A DNA stretch of 64,000 bases, from assembly GCF_003569045.1 (NCBI RefSeq), contig NZ_BFCB01000001.1, forward strand, positions 341,189-405,188. Reading direction: 5' to 3'. Numbering within the stretch: the stretch's first letter is position 1; the number at the start of each line of letters is the position of its first letter. The position numbers and the translations under genes are program-made. The DNA is from Aggregatilinea lenta. GTDB taxonomy: Bacteria > Chloroflexota > Anaerolineae > Aggregatilineales > Aggregatilineaceae. This document shows, piece after piece, positions 52,039 to 60,583 of this stretch. A model generated the notes under the pieces. The model made no database searches. It was given only the letters and a program-made list of their open reading frames with translations, and was not told the DNA's origin.

Positions 52039-54402
52039 TTAGCCCTGTGCCGCCCGTCGCCGCAGGAAGATCCCCGCCAGCAGCAAAAGCAGCAGGCCGA
52101 TGATCCCGGCTCCGACCAGGATCACCTCGTCGGTGTTCCGGCCCGATTCGACTTCCTGCTCGACCAGCTCCGGCGTGGGGCTGCTGGTCGGCGCGGGCGT
52201 CGTGGGCGGCGCACCGGTTGCTGTCCAGGTCGCCGTCGGCGTGCGCGTCACGGTTGGGGTGCGCGTCACGGTGTTGCTTGGCGTGAAGCTCGGCGTTGGC
52301 GTCACTGACGGCGTGAGGGTCTCGGTCGGCTCCGGCATCTCGGTCGGCGTGTCGCTGGGCGTCGGCGTGGCGGTATCGGTCGGCGTGGCCGTATCCGTTG
52401 GTGTGCGCGTCGGACGCGGGGTACGTGTCGCGGTTGCGGTAGCCGTATCGGTTGGCAGCGGCGTATTGGTCGCCGTCGCGGTGGCTGTGTCGGTGGGTTC
52501 CGGCGTGTCGCTCGGTGTGCGTGTTGGACGCGGCGTACGGGTCGCGGTGGCGGTCGGCGTGTCGCTCGGCGCGCGTGTGGGCAGCGGCGGCAGCGTCGCG
52601 GCGCGATCCTCGGTCGTAGCCTCCGGCGCGAACGCGACTTCCGTCGGCTCAACGGTCGGCGTCAGGGTCAGGGTCGGCTCCGGCGTATCGCTCGGCGCGG
52701 CGGTGACGGTCGCCGTGCGGGTTGGACGCGGCGTATTGGTTGCCGTCGCGGTCGGCGTCAGCGTGACCGTCGGCGACGCGGTGTCGGTCGGAGTCGCCGT
52801 ATCCGTCGGGGTCGCGGTGGCCGTGTCGGTAGGCGTGGCCGTCGGCGTAGGCGTATCCGATGGCGTGGGCGACGGGGTCACCGTCGGCGTGTTGGTCGGC
52901 GTGGCGGTGGGCGTCACGAACAGTTCGGGATCGAGCGTGAACACGCGCTCGAAGGTCGTCTCGCCGCTGGCATCGACCACGCCGATCTCTAGCGTATGCT
53001 GGCCGGGACCGAACGGCAGCAGGTCCAGCGCCAGATCGTACGGGGCCGAATCCACGCGGGCGACCTCTTCGCCATCCACGCGCGCGACTACGGCGTCCAC
53101 CGCCTGCTGCGTACGCTCGATCTCGACGCTTACGTCGATGCTGCCCTGGCTGATCAGTGCGCCCTCGTCCAGGCCGCTGATGGTCACCTCCGGCGGCAGG
53201 TCGGCCACGCTGAAGGAGGCACTCGTCTCACGCGATCCGCCTTCCGCGTCGGTTGCCTGGAAGGTCAGTGTATGCTCGACGCCCGGCTCAAAGTCGAACG
53301 GGTCGAGCGTGAGCGTTGCCTGTACGCTGGCCTCGACGAAGGCCTCGAACGGCACGTCGACCGGCTCGCCATCGACCAGCAACGACTGCGTGCCCAGGCC
53401 GCGTGGCGCGCTGACCTCCGCCGTGATGGTCACCGGCTCCTCAAACGCGTCCTCAGGCAGGCCGTCAATCGTGAGCTGCGGATAGAGATCCGGCGCTTCG
53501 AAATCGCCCTGCGCGCTGGCCTCACCGGCGGCGGCTTCGGCGGTGTGTGCCGATCCATCCGGCTCCAGCGCGGTACGCACGCGGATTACATACTGCGTGC
53601 GCAGGTACGACGCTAGATACGCGTACTGATCGGCCAGCGCCTCGGACGTCGGATAGAGCAGCGCACGCCCGCGCGAGGCGTCGGCAAGCTGCTGCACGTA
53701 ATTGGCGTCCAGCCCGTAGCCCAGGCCGAAGGTGTAGAACGGGATGTTCTGGTCTTGCGCCAGGGTCAGGGCCTCTTCCGCGAAGTGCGTGCTCAGGCTG
53801 CCGTAGTTGTTCCCGTCCGTCAGGAAGACGACAAAGCGCCGGGGCGTGCCCGCCTGCGTGGCCGTCTCGGCGGCGGTATAAGCTGCATCCCACAGCGCGG
53901 TCGCGCCGTCGGCGGTCAGCCCGTCGATGGCGGCGCGCACGGCGTCGAGGTCAGTGGTGAAGTCCTGCGCCAGCTTGACGGTCGAGTCGAAGTCGATCAG
54001 AGCGACTTCATCGCCGCGCGCGAGGTTATCAAGGAACGCCTGCGCCGCCTGCTGTGCGTCTTCGAGCGGCTGGCCGAGCATGCTCTCGCTGGTGTCGATC
54101 ACCAGCACGACCGAGATGGGAAGCTGATCGCGCGTGACATTTTCGGCGGAGAGAACGCTGACGGGGGCCCCATCAACGGTGATCGTGAAGTCGTCAGCGG
54201 TAAGATCGGGGACGGGGACGTCGAAGGCATCCCACACATTGACCAGCAGGGTCAGCTCCGGGAAGGCTTCCCGGTCGATCCCTCCGATCTCCATGCGGGC
54301 CGGTTCGCCGCCCTGACCCTCCTGGGCCTGAGTGAACGCGAACGGCATAAACGCGACGAGCAGGGCAAGCAGAGCGAGCAATCCGAGCCAGCGAAAACGC
54401 AT
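52039..54402 (-). CDS. Secreted/anchored VWA-domain protein with long Thr/Pro-rich stalk
   Basis: The 787-residue protein has a signal peptide (to TQAQ near 27), a short beta domain, a von Willebrand A domain (about 95-270) with MIDAS VLVIDTSESMLG and FLTDGNNYGS, one or two Ig-like domains (to about 495), then about 240 residues of TPTATPTDTATPTD-type low complexity and a C-terminal membrane segment (VILVGAGIIGLLLLLLAGIFL) with a short basic tail. It looks like a stalked cell-surface adhesion or sensing protein. A minus-strand -10 (TATAAT, 54447-54452) lies upstream. It interrupts selB and selC. Confidence 0.87.
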   Translation of the reverse strand: MRFRWLGLLALLALLVAFMPFAFTQAQEGQGGEPARMEIGGIDREAFPELTLLVNVWDAFDVPVPDLTADDFTITVDGAPVSVLSAENVTRDQLPISVVLVIDTSESMLGQPLEDAQQAAQAFLDNLARGDEVALIDFDSTVKLAQDFTTDLDAVRAAIDGLTADGATALWDAAYTAAETATQAGTPRRFVVFLTDGNNYGSLSTHFAEEALTLAQDQNIPFYTFGLGYGLDANYVQQLADASRGRALLYPTSEALADQYAYLASYLRTQYVIRVRTALEPDGSAHTAEAAAGEASAQGDFEAPDLYPQLTIDGLPEDAFEEPVTITAEVSAPRGLGTQSLLVDGEPVDVPFEAFVEASVQATLTLDPFDFEPGVEHTLTFQATDAEGGSRETSASFSVADLPPEVTISGLDEGALISQGSIDVSVEIERTQQAVDAVVARVDGEEVARVDSAPYDLALDLLPFGPGQHTLEIGVVDASGETTFERVFTLDPELFVTPTATPTNTPTVTPSPTPSDTPTPTATPTDTATATPTDTATPTDTASPTVTLTPTATATNTPRPTRTATVTAAPSDTPEPTLTLTPTVEPTEVAFAPEATTEDRAATLPPLPTRAPSDTPTATATRTPRPTRTPSDTPEPTDTATATATNTPLPTDTATATATRTPRPTRTPTDTATPTDTATPTPSDTPTEMPEPTETLTPSVTPTPSFTPSNTVTRTPTVTRTPTATWTATGAPPTTPAPTSSPTPELVEQEVESGRNTDEVILVGAGIIGLLLLLLAGIFLRRRAAQG

Positions 54403-54515
54403 AATAAGTAATCCCCCGATCTATGTACGGTTGACTCCGCACTTTCATTATAATGGCAGACCCTGGTTTCTCGTGCAACCTGCGTTGTTAGAGTTCGGTT
54501 ATGGGGACGATGCGG

Positions 54516-54544
54516 TTGAGAAATGCGGGGGGATCGCCTACAAT
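54516..54544 (+). promoter_or_regulatory. Promoter of selC
   Basis: TTGAGA (54516-54521) and TACAAT (54539-54544) are 17 bases apart, 36 bases before the tRNA. Confidence 0.75.
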
Positions 54545-54579
54545 GTGGCATCTCCCCGACACAGGGAGAGGCCGTCTGT

Positions 54580-54675
54580 GGGGGTGTATGAGTCCCGGTG
54601 GGCTTCCCGGTCTTCAAAATCGGCGGCGGGTCGCGCAGAGCGGGCCGCGGTGGGTTCGACTCCCATACACTCCCG
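54580..54675 (+). tRNA. selC: tRNA-Sec (UCA)
   Basis: The 96-base sequence folds as tRNA-Sec: a nine-base acceptor GGGGGTGTA/TACACTCCC, anticodon arm CCGGT-CTTCAAA-ATCGG with anticodon TCA, a long variable arm (GCGGGTCGC with GCGGGCCGC, one mismatch) and T arm TGGG-TTCGACT-CCCA. Discriminator is G. It reads CC then T after it, so CCA is not fully encoded. The extra-long acceptor and variable arm with UCA anticodon rule out a suppressor Ser or Trp tRNA. Confidence 0.95.
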
Positions 54676-54683
54676 CCTTCTTC

Positions 54684-54920
54684 AGCAGATAGCGGTTAGC
54701 CGTTAGCCAAAAGCCAAGAGCAAAAACAGCGACCTCGACGGTCGCTGTACTTTTTTGAGGAATGAGTATACGGCGGAGAAACCTCACCTCTGCCCCTTCT
54801 CCAATCCGATTGGAGTGGGGGCGAGGTGATTTGCGCACCCTGTCCCACGTTCGAAGCAATCCACGGAACCAAACTACTCTGAAACGGGCTTTTCGCTAAC
54901 CGCTAGCTGCTCATGGCTAA
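54684..54920. repeat. Family C and B repeats downstream of selC
   Basis: 54690-54712 has GCGGTTAGCCGTTAGCC. 54781-54830 is family B (CCTCACCTCTGCCCCTTCTC with a GATTGGAGTGGGG arm). 54893-54920 has the complementary word GCTAACCGCTAGC. No gene in 54676-54923. Confidence 0.75.
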
Positions 54921-54923
54921 CTG

Positions 54924-55955
54924 CTACTCGTCGTCCTCGTCGTCGCGGCGACGGCGGCGCATGCCCAGCATCCCGCCCAGCGATCCGAGCGGCCCGGCGA
55001 CGCTGTCGATGGCGGCGCGGCCCTCTTCCCACTGGCCGCTGTAGCGCTTCACGTCCCACTTGTCCCACTCCGACAGCGCCTGGCTGACGAACGCCTCGAT
55101 TGTGTCCTCGTCGCCCTCGGACAGCGCCTCACGGAGCTGGCTCAGCACGCCGATCAGCGCGTCCAGGTGGCGTGCGACGTTGGTCGCATTGCGTTCCAGC
55201 AGCCCGTTGATGTCATCCGCGCGCTGCGTGCGCAGCCCTTGCATCGCCAGCGCCATCGTCGGATTGATCATGCGCCGCAGCTCCTTCCAGCCCTCGGACT
55301 GCGCCAGCATGTAAAACGTCGCCGTGCCGAGCAAACTCGGCAGGATCTCCGTCGCAGCGATCAGCCCGTCGTGCTCGGCAGGGTCCATGAAACGCGGCTT
55401 GCCGCCCACCAGCCCGATGATGTCCTCGGCCAGCTGGATCGCCTCGCTGGGCGACCTGGTATCAGGCGTAATCAGCACTTCCGCCTCGTCGAACAGGTCC
55501 GCGCGCGCGCCCTCGACCTCCAGATCGCCGCTGTAGAGCGCCTTGGCGCTGACGATCGGCGTGATGCCGATCACGTACGCAACCGGGTTGCCCTGGGCGT
55601 CCTTCGGGAAGAACTCGTTGGCGTAGCCGAACACGGGCACCTTGAGCAGCGACGTATCGAGCACGACCGCGCCGCGCTTGAGGTCCGGGCCGAACTGCGC
55701 GTACAGCTCTTCCGTCGCGCCAAACGGCGCGTTGACGATCAGCAGGTCGGCGTTGGCGGTCGCCTTGAGCACGGCCCGGTTGAAGTTATCGATTGCGCCC
55801 ATCTTGTTGGCGTCTTTCATCGGTTGGGCACGGGGATCGTTACCGATGATGGTGAAGGTGTGCTGTCCCTTCGAGGTGCTCTCGTAGCGCTTCAGCGCCA
55901 ACCCGAAGGAGGCTCCCAGCCGGTCCATGCCGATGATTGCAACATTAACGTGCAT
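54924..55955 (-). CDS. TyrA-like prephenate/arogenate dehydrogenase family protein
   Basis: The 343-residue protein starts with a Rossmann fold (NVAIIGMDRLGASFGLALKR; the GxGxxG glycines read GMDRLG), then NDPRAQPMKDANKMGAIDNF, ADLLIVNAPFGATEELYAQ and a C-terminal helical dimer domain with DPAEHDGLIAATEILPSLLGTATFYMLAQSEGWKELRRM. This is the prephenate dehydrogenase-like layout. Catalytic His of TyrA is in the right zone (AEHDG), but the substrate is uncertain. It ends with Arg-rich and Asp/Glu-rich tail. GAGGA lies before the ATG. Confidence 0.8.
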   Translation of the reverse strand: MHVNVAIIGMDRLGASFGLALKRYESTSKGQHTFTIIGNDPRAQPMKDANKMGAIDNFNRAVLKATANADLLIVNAPFGATEELYAQFGPDLKRGAVVLDTSLLKVPVFGYANEFFPKDAQGNPVAYVIGITPIVSAKALYSGDLEVEGARADLFDEAEVLITPDTRSPSEAIQLAEDIIGLVGGKPRFMDPAEHDGLIAATEILPSLLGTATFYMLAQSEGWKELRRMINPTMALAMQGLRTQRADDINGLLERNATNVARHLDALIGVLSQLREALSEGDEDTIEAFVSQALSEWDKWDVKRYSGQWEEGRAAIDSVAGPLGSLGGMLGMRRRRRDDEDDE

Positions 55956-56040
55956 TTTTGTGTGTCCTCTCCCGCACGCGCGGGTGTGTGGCGGTACATC
56001 CTACTGATACTACGCCGTCAGGGCGCGAAAAGTTGAATAG

Positions 56041-56126
56041 AAGCAGCGGTTAGCAATGAGCGGTTAGCCAGATCAAATCGAGTAACAGTTGACTATCGCC
56101 TGTAGGGGCGTATCGCGATACGCCCA
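56041..56126. repeat. Family C and A repeats
   Basis: 56043-56070 has GCGGTTAGCAATGAGCGGTT. 56101-56126 is a family A copy with GCGTATCGCGATACGC. Confidence 0.8.
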
Positions 56127-56147
56127 CGGACAGATCGCCGCAATCCG

Positions 56148-56666
56148 TTAGCTCCGATCGTCAACGGCTTGCAGCGCGCACAGCAGGCGATCCGTCTCCG
56201 TCTGTGGCGGGCCGTCGAGCACGTCCTGGTGCCGCCGGATCAGCTCGACCGTGCGTGGCGACGCTCCGGCAGCAGCGGCCAGCTCCGCGCCCCAGGCCGG
56301 ATGTTGCACACTGACCGCGAACGGACGCCGCCAGCCGTGCGCGGACCCGCCGCCCCAGGCCCAATAGCGCGACGGTGCGACCGCCTTCACCAGCACCACC
56401 AGGACTTTTTCCGGCAGGTAAAACGCGGTGCGGATCTTGCCCACGTCGTGCAGCAGGGCGGCGGCCAGTAGATCCGGGTCGCTGTGCCCGCCCCGGAGCA
56501 GCGCATTCAGCACGCGCAGACTGTGCTGGCGTTCGGCGCGGCGCATCCGCCGGTACAGCGCAAACAATTCCGGCGCCAGGGCGCGCGCGGCGCGCATATC
56601 GTCCACGGGACGCGCCCACGCTCCCAGCGCACGCAGCCCCTGGTACAGGCGTGACGAAGCGCTCAT
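56148..56666 (-). CDS. HD-domain protein
   Basis: The 172-residue protein has an HD-type metal-binding pattern: RAERQHSLRVLNALL, then LLAAALLHDVGKIRTAF with the HD pair, a conserved His in VQHPAWGAELAAAAG, and a last region with VELIRRHQD. Such proteins are phosphohydrolases or phosphodiesterases. The ATG at 56666 is two bases after the stop of the M50 gene, so it is cotranscribed with it; a longer frame into the M50 gene is rejected. Confidence 0.87.
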   Translation of the reverse strand: MSASSRLYQGLRALGAWARPVDDMRAARALAPELFALYRRMRRAERQHSLRVLNALLRGGHSDPDLLAAALLHDVGKIRTAFYLPEKVLVVLVKAVAPSRYWAWGGGSAHGWRRPFAVSVQHPAWGAELAAAAGASPRTVELIRRHQDVLDGPPQTETDRLLCALQAVDDRS

Positions 56667-56668
56667 GG

Positions 56669-57304
56669 TCACCAGCCGAGGATCAGGTTGCGCAGCGCTG
56701 TCAGTGGCGGACCCAGGATCGCCCACAGCACATCCAGCCGCCCACGTGTGATCACGCCCACCATCAGCAGCAGGAGCAGCGCGAAGGTCGTCTCGCGCTC
56801 GTAGCGCACGAGGTCGTTGCTGTAGCGCCAGGGCAGCACGCCAACCGCGATCTTGTACCCGTCCAGCGGCGAAAACGGCAGCAGGTTGAACAGGAACAGC
56901 ACGAGGTTGAACAGCATGATCGTGTACAGCACGTTGTAGGTGAAGTTGTTCAGCGAATCCGCCGCCAGCGTCGCACGCAGCACCAGCCCCACGACGATGC
57001 CGATCAGCAAATTCATCACCGGCCCCGCCAGCGAGACGAGCACCAGCCCACGCGTCTCGTTGGGGTAAAAGGCGCGCGGGTTGATCGGCACGGGTTTGGC
57101 CCAGCCGAACCCGGCCAACAGCGCCAGCGCGATGCCGATCGGGTCGATATGCGCGCGCGGATCGAGCGTCAGGCGGCCCTGATTGTACGGCGTGCGGTCA
57201 CCGAGCCGGTCGGCGGTCCAGGCGTGGGCGAACTCGTGCAGCGTGAATCCGATCAGCAGGCCGATGGCGCGGCCCAGCAGCGTTTCGAGCGATACGTTGT
57301 ACAA
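56669..57304 (-). CDS. Site-2 protease family (M50) membrane metalloprotease
   Basis: The 211-residue protein has HEFAHAW (zinc HExxH variant HEFAH) near residue 23 in the first membrane segment and NLLPFSPLDGYKIAVG near 138 with the third ligand Asp. Four to six membrane segments are visible. It is of the small type without PDZ. It may process membrane regulators. It is divergent from DUF951 and precedes the HD gene. GGAGG lies ten bases before the ATG. Confidence 0.9.
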   Translation of the reverse strand: MYNVSLETLLGRAIGLLIGFTLHEFAHAWTADRLGDRTPYNQGRLTLDPRAHIDPIGIALALLAGFGWAKPVPINPRAFYPNETRGLVLVSLAGPVMNLLIGIVVGLVLRATLAADSLNNFTYNVLYTIMLFNLVLFLFNLLPFSPLDGYKIAVGVLPWRYSNDLVRYERETTFALLLLLMVGVITRGRLDVLWAILGPPLTALRNLILGW

Positions 57305-57345
57305 TGCGCCTCCGGTGAGTGAATGGTTGCGTTGGCGTCGGGCGG

Positions 57346-57397
57346 ATTATAGCACGCCGCGATTGCGCGCGACGATCCGGCGCGGCGCAGGTATAAT
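57346..57397. promoter_or_regulatory. Divergent -10 elements between M50 and DUF951 genes
   Basis: TATAAT is seen on the minus strand (57346-57351) and on the plus strand (57392-57397). Neither has a good -35; both point to their genes. Confidence 0.55.
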
Positions 57398-57441
57398 CGG
57401 GGATTGGGCGGCGTTGTACTGCCCGCGAGGATGTGCTACCC

Positions 57442-57645
57442 ATGCCAATCGAGATTCATCTGGGCGATGTGGTCCAGATGCGCAAGGAACACCCCTGCGG
57501 CAGCAGTCGCTGGGAGGTGTACCGCGTCGGCGCGGACGTCGGGCTGCGCTGTTTGGGCTGCGGTCACCGCGTGATGCTGCCGCGCCGCAAGCTGGAACGC
57601 GCCGTGAAGCGCGTCGAGCCGCCGCAGAAAAGCAGTGAACTGTGA
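57442..57645 (+). CDS. DUF951 family protein
   Basis: The 67-residue protein reads [52 protein letters not shown], a full DUF951 domain with HPCG and CLGCG Cys motifs. The family is small, conserved and of unknown function; Cys residues may bind metal. ATG at 57442 is eleven bases from GAGG; a GTG at 57433 is only two bases away from it and is rejected. Confidence 0.93.
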   Translation: MPIEIHLGDVVQMRKEHPCGSSRWEVYRVGADVGLRCLGCGHRVMLPRRKLERAVKRVEPPQKSSEL

Positions 57646-57654
57646 TTAGGTTTC

Positions 57655-57830
57655 AGTGGCCAGTTAAAAGCTAAGAGGAGACCCGGCGGGCACGCAGATT
57701 ATGCCTATAGAAACACCCGGATGCAGAAGTAAGGGCGCAGAGCCGGGCGGAGCAAGCCCCGCCCCTACGGATCCCAGTTTTCTCCCCTTTCCAGTCTGAG
57801 CTGGAGAGGGACCGAGGGTGAGGTGCCTTT
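57655..57830. repeat. Family A and B repeats upstream of the MGDG-synthase-like gene
   Basis: 57748-57771 has GGGCGGAGCAAGCCCCGCCC then CTACGG. 57783-57826 is a B-type pair (CCCCTTTCCAGTCTG and TGGAGAGGGACC). No gene in 57646-57886. Confidence 0.7.
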
Positions 57831-57886
57831 TGTTCTTATTGAATCCTGATGACCGAAGGCATCACTAATCACCGACCACTCCCGTT

Positions 57887-59098
57887 ATGAAACGTATCGT
57901 CTTCCTGATGTCTGATACCGGCGGGGGACACCGCGCCGCCGCCGACGCGATCCGCGCCGCGCTCGACCAGCGCCACCCCGGCGAGTACACCTATGCGCTG
58001 GTGGACGTCTACCGGCGCTATACCCCGTTCCCGTTCAACCGCATGCCCGAAATTTACCCGCGATGGGTGCAGTATGCCGCCGCAACGTGGGGCTGGAGCT
58101 ACGCCTTTGCCAACGCCCGCGTCCGCGACCGGCTGGTGATGGGCGCGATCAAGCGCCTGTGGGGCCAGGGCATGCAGAGGCTGGTGGCCGATCACCCCGC
58201 CGACGTAGTGGTGGGCGTGCATTCGGTGCTGGTGCGGCCCGCGCTGTGGGCGTTCAACCGCATGCAGCCGTACCGTCCGCCGTTCGTCACCGTGATCACC
58301 GACCTCGTCAGCACGCACGCCTTCTGGTACGACCGCGACGTGGACCGCTGCCTCGCTCCGACGCAGGCCGCCTACCGGCGCGGGCAAGCGTTCGGTCTGC
58401 GCCCCGATCAACTGCGGATTACCGGGCTGCCGGTCCATCCCGCTTTCGTCGAGGGTCTGCTGGGCAAGGCCGAGGCACGCCGCAAGCTCGGCTGGGATGC
58501 GCGCCGCCCGGCAGTGCTGCTGGTCGGCGGCGGGGATGGCATGGGACCGGTCTATGCGACGGCACGGGCGCTCAACCAGCGCCGCCTGGATATGCAGCTC
58601 GTGATCATCGCGGGGCGCAACGGGACGCTGCGCCAGCAGCTCGAAGCGGTGCGCTGGAACCAGCCCACCACGATCCTGCCCTTCGTGAACAACATGCCGG
58701 AGCTGATGGCGGCGGCGGACGTGCTGGTGACCAAAGCCGGACCCGCCACGATCTGCGAGGCGTGCATCGCCGGGCTGCCGGTGGTGCTCAGTGGCTATGT
58801 GCCGGGGCAGGAAGACGGTAACGTGACGTATGTGGTCGAGAACGGCGCGGGCGTCTACGCGCCGACCGCGCGCGGCGTCGCGCAAACGGTCGCGGCGTGG
58901 TTGGCGGAGGGGCCGGACGGTCTCGCACGGCGCTCTGAGGCGGCCCGCGCGCTCGCACGACCGCAAGCGGCGTGGGACATCGCGGAGGAAATCCACGCGC
59001 AGACGCTCAAAGCCGCGATCCGCACCCGGCTGCCCGGTGCGTATGACCACGCCGCGCCGCGCCTGCGTCCCACGCCCGAAGACGGTTGGGTGATTTGA
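57887..59098 (+). CDS. MGDG synthase-like glycosyltransferase (GT28-type)
   Basis: The 403-residue protein has SDTGGGHRAAADAI at 9-22 (the GGGH motif of monogalactosyldiacylglycerol synthase and MurG-like GT-B enzymes), VVGVHSVLVRPAL, the C-terminal LLVGGGDGMGPVY, LPFVNNMPELMAAADVLVTKAGPATICEA and GYVPGQEDGN. It should transfer a sugar from a nucleotide to diacylglycerol or another lipid, giving glycolipids for the membrane. Exact acceptor is inferred from family. Confidence 0.88.
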   Translation: MKRIVFLMSDTGGGHRAAADAIRAALDQRHPGEYTYALVDVYRRYTPFPFNRMPEIYPRWVQYAAATWGWSYAFANARVRDRLVMGAIKRLWGQGMQRLVADHPADVVVGVHSVLVRPALWAFNRMQPYRPPFVTVITDLVSTHAFWYDRDVDRCLAPTQAAYRRGQAFGLRPDQLRITGLPVHPAFVEGLLGKAEARRKLGWDARRPAVLLVGGGDGMGPVYATARALNQRRLDMQLVIIAGRNGTLRQQLEAVRWNQPTTILPFVNNMPELMAAADVLVTKAGPATICEACIAGLPVVLSGYVPGQEDGNVTYVVENGAGVYAPTARGVAQTVAAWLAEGPDGLARRSEAARALARPQAAWDIAEEIHAQTLKAAIRTRLPGAYDHAAPRLRPTPEDGWVI

Positions 59099-59129
59099 GC
59101 GTGCCAATCCCTCGCCCGCGCAAGCGGAG

Positions 59130-59230
59130 GGAAGAAAACGGGCGGAGCAAGCCCCGCCCCTACGGATCGCATGATCGTGCCTGTCTTCTCCCTCCAGCCC
59201 AGACTAAAGAAGGATGGGGGCGGGTGTCTC
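59130..59230. repeat. Family A and B repeats
   Basis: 59139-59165 has GGGCGGAGCAAGCCCCGCCC then CTACGG, the same as the copy near 57748. 59190-59225 is B-like. No gene in 59099-59341. Confidence 0.7.
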
Positions 59231-59277
59231 TTCCGCGGTCCTGACCACACAAAGCCGCCAGGCACACGCCCACGATC

Positions 59278-59314
59278 AAAAAGCCGGGCGCTTCGTCGTG
59301 CGAAGGCCCGGCTT
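59278..59314 (-). terminator. Terminator of the NrfD operon
   Basis: AAGCCGGGC (59281-59289) pairs with GCCCGGCTT (59306-59314), with an inner CTTCG/CGAAG stem, then TTTTTT on the minus strand. Confidence 0.9.
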
Positions 59315-59341
59315 CAAGTGTCTTAATTCGCTGCGGGGCGC

Positions 59342-60583
59342 CTAGTGTCCGGCGTCGTGCCCGTGACTCGCCGGGAACAGCGGCAGGAACCGCAGGCCCA
59401 ACGTCAGCATGAGCAGCGCGTAGCCGAGCACGCCCAATCCCACGCCCATCTCGGTCAGGCTGGGGAAGTAGTGGTGCACCGGGAACAGGTCCGCCACGCC
59501 CGGCGACCAGTCCATGGGCACGACCAGCCCGGAGAGCGTCACGTTCCACCGGTTGACAATCACCCCAATCACAGCCAGCAGCCCGGCGACCAGGACCCAC
59601 ATGTCCTGGCTGCGCAGCCGCCCCGACAGCAAAATGATCGCCGGGATCAGCGCGCCCAGCACGACTTCGATCCACCAGAACGTCGTACCGTAGGGTGTCG
59701 TGGCGTGCAGGATTTCGTTCGCCTCCACGCGGGCGGGCAGGTGGCTGTAATAGAACGTCGCCAGGAAGTCCCACAGCTTCAGGTAGAGATAGCCCAGCGT
59801 CACCAGCCCGGCGAAGGTCGCAATCTGCCCGCGCAGCTTCGACGAGATCTTGCGCGACTGCACCATGTTCTCGTAGAACACGGTAACCGCCAGCGTGATC
59901 GTCGCGCCTGCCGCGACCGCCGACAGGATGAACATCACCGGCAGGGACGGCTTGAACCACAGGGGCCGCGCGACCAGCACGCCGTACGTCGCACCCAGCG
60001 ACGACTGGTGCAGCAGCGACAGGCCAAGGCCGAAGATCGCCACAAACGGCGTGAAGCGGTGCATTACGTGCGCGATCTGCGGCGCGCGCTTGATGCGGCG
60101 GCGGACCTGATCCATCTCCAGGATCGCAGGCGACAGCTCGAAGACCAGCACCATCGAATAAAACACCACGCACATGGTGATTTCCCACAGCACCGAGTGC
60201 ACGTTCCAGTAGACGGTCGGGTGCCAGAAACGCTCCGGGCGACCGATGTCCATGATCAGGGCCAGCATCGCGGACGTGTAGCCCACGAAGCCGACGAACA
60301 CGGCCATGCGCGCGATGCGCTCGAACGACTTCACGCGGAAGATGTAGGCGATGGTCGAGAGCGAGAATGCGCCCGCTCCCAGCGCAATCGCGGACAGGTC
60401 GATGGTGATCCACAGGCCCCACGGCACCTGATCCAGCAGGTTGGTGACTGCCAGACCGTTGAGCAGCACGTTGATCGCGGAAATCGCGCCGATCAGCAGC
60501 AGCACGCCGATGAACGTGGCCCACACGGCGTAGCGCGGATAGGTGATTACTTGACGTCGGAGCGTCGTCATCATGGTCGTCAT
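59342..60583 (-). CDS. nrfD: NrfD/PsrC-type quinone-interacting membrane subunit
   Basis: The 413-residue protein has about ten membrane segments and the NrfD pattern: LDQVPWGLWITIDLSAIALGAGAFSLS at helix 2-3 and GRPERFWHPTVYWNVHSVLWEI. It has no haem and exchanges electrons with quinone in partner complexes. The start overlaps the FeS gene by four bases. With the eight-haem cytochrome and FeS protein it forms a quinone:cytochrome electron-transfer complex. His-rich C-terminus (HGHDAGH). Confidence 0.92.
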   Translation of the reverse strand: MTTMMTTLRRQVITYPRYAVWATFIGVLLLIGAISAINVLLNGLAVTNLLDQVPWGLWITIDLSAIALGAGAFSLSTIAYIFRVKSFERIARMAVFVGFVGYTSAMLALIMDIGRPERFWHPTVYWNVHSVLWEITMCVVFYSMVLVFELSPAILEMDQVRRRIKRAPQIAHVMHRFTPFVAIFGLGLSLLHQSSLGATYGVLVARPLWFKPSLPVMFILSAVAAGATITLAVTVFYENMVQSRKISSKLRGQIATFAGLVTLGYLYLKLWDFLATFYYSHLPARVEANEILHATTPYGTTFWWIEVVLGALIPAIILLSGRLRSQDMWVLVAGLLAVIGVIVNRWNVTLSGLVVPMDWSPGVADLFPVHHYFPSLTEMGVGLGVLGYALLMLTLGLRFLPLFPASHGHDAGH

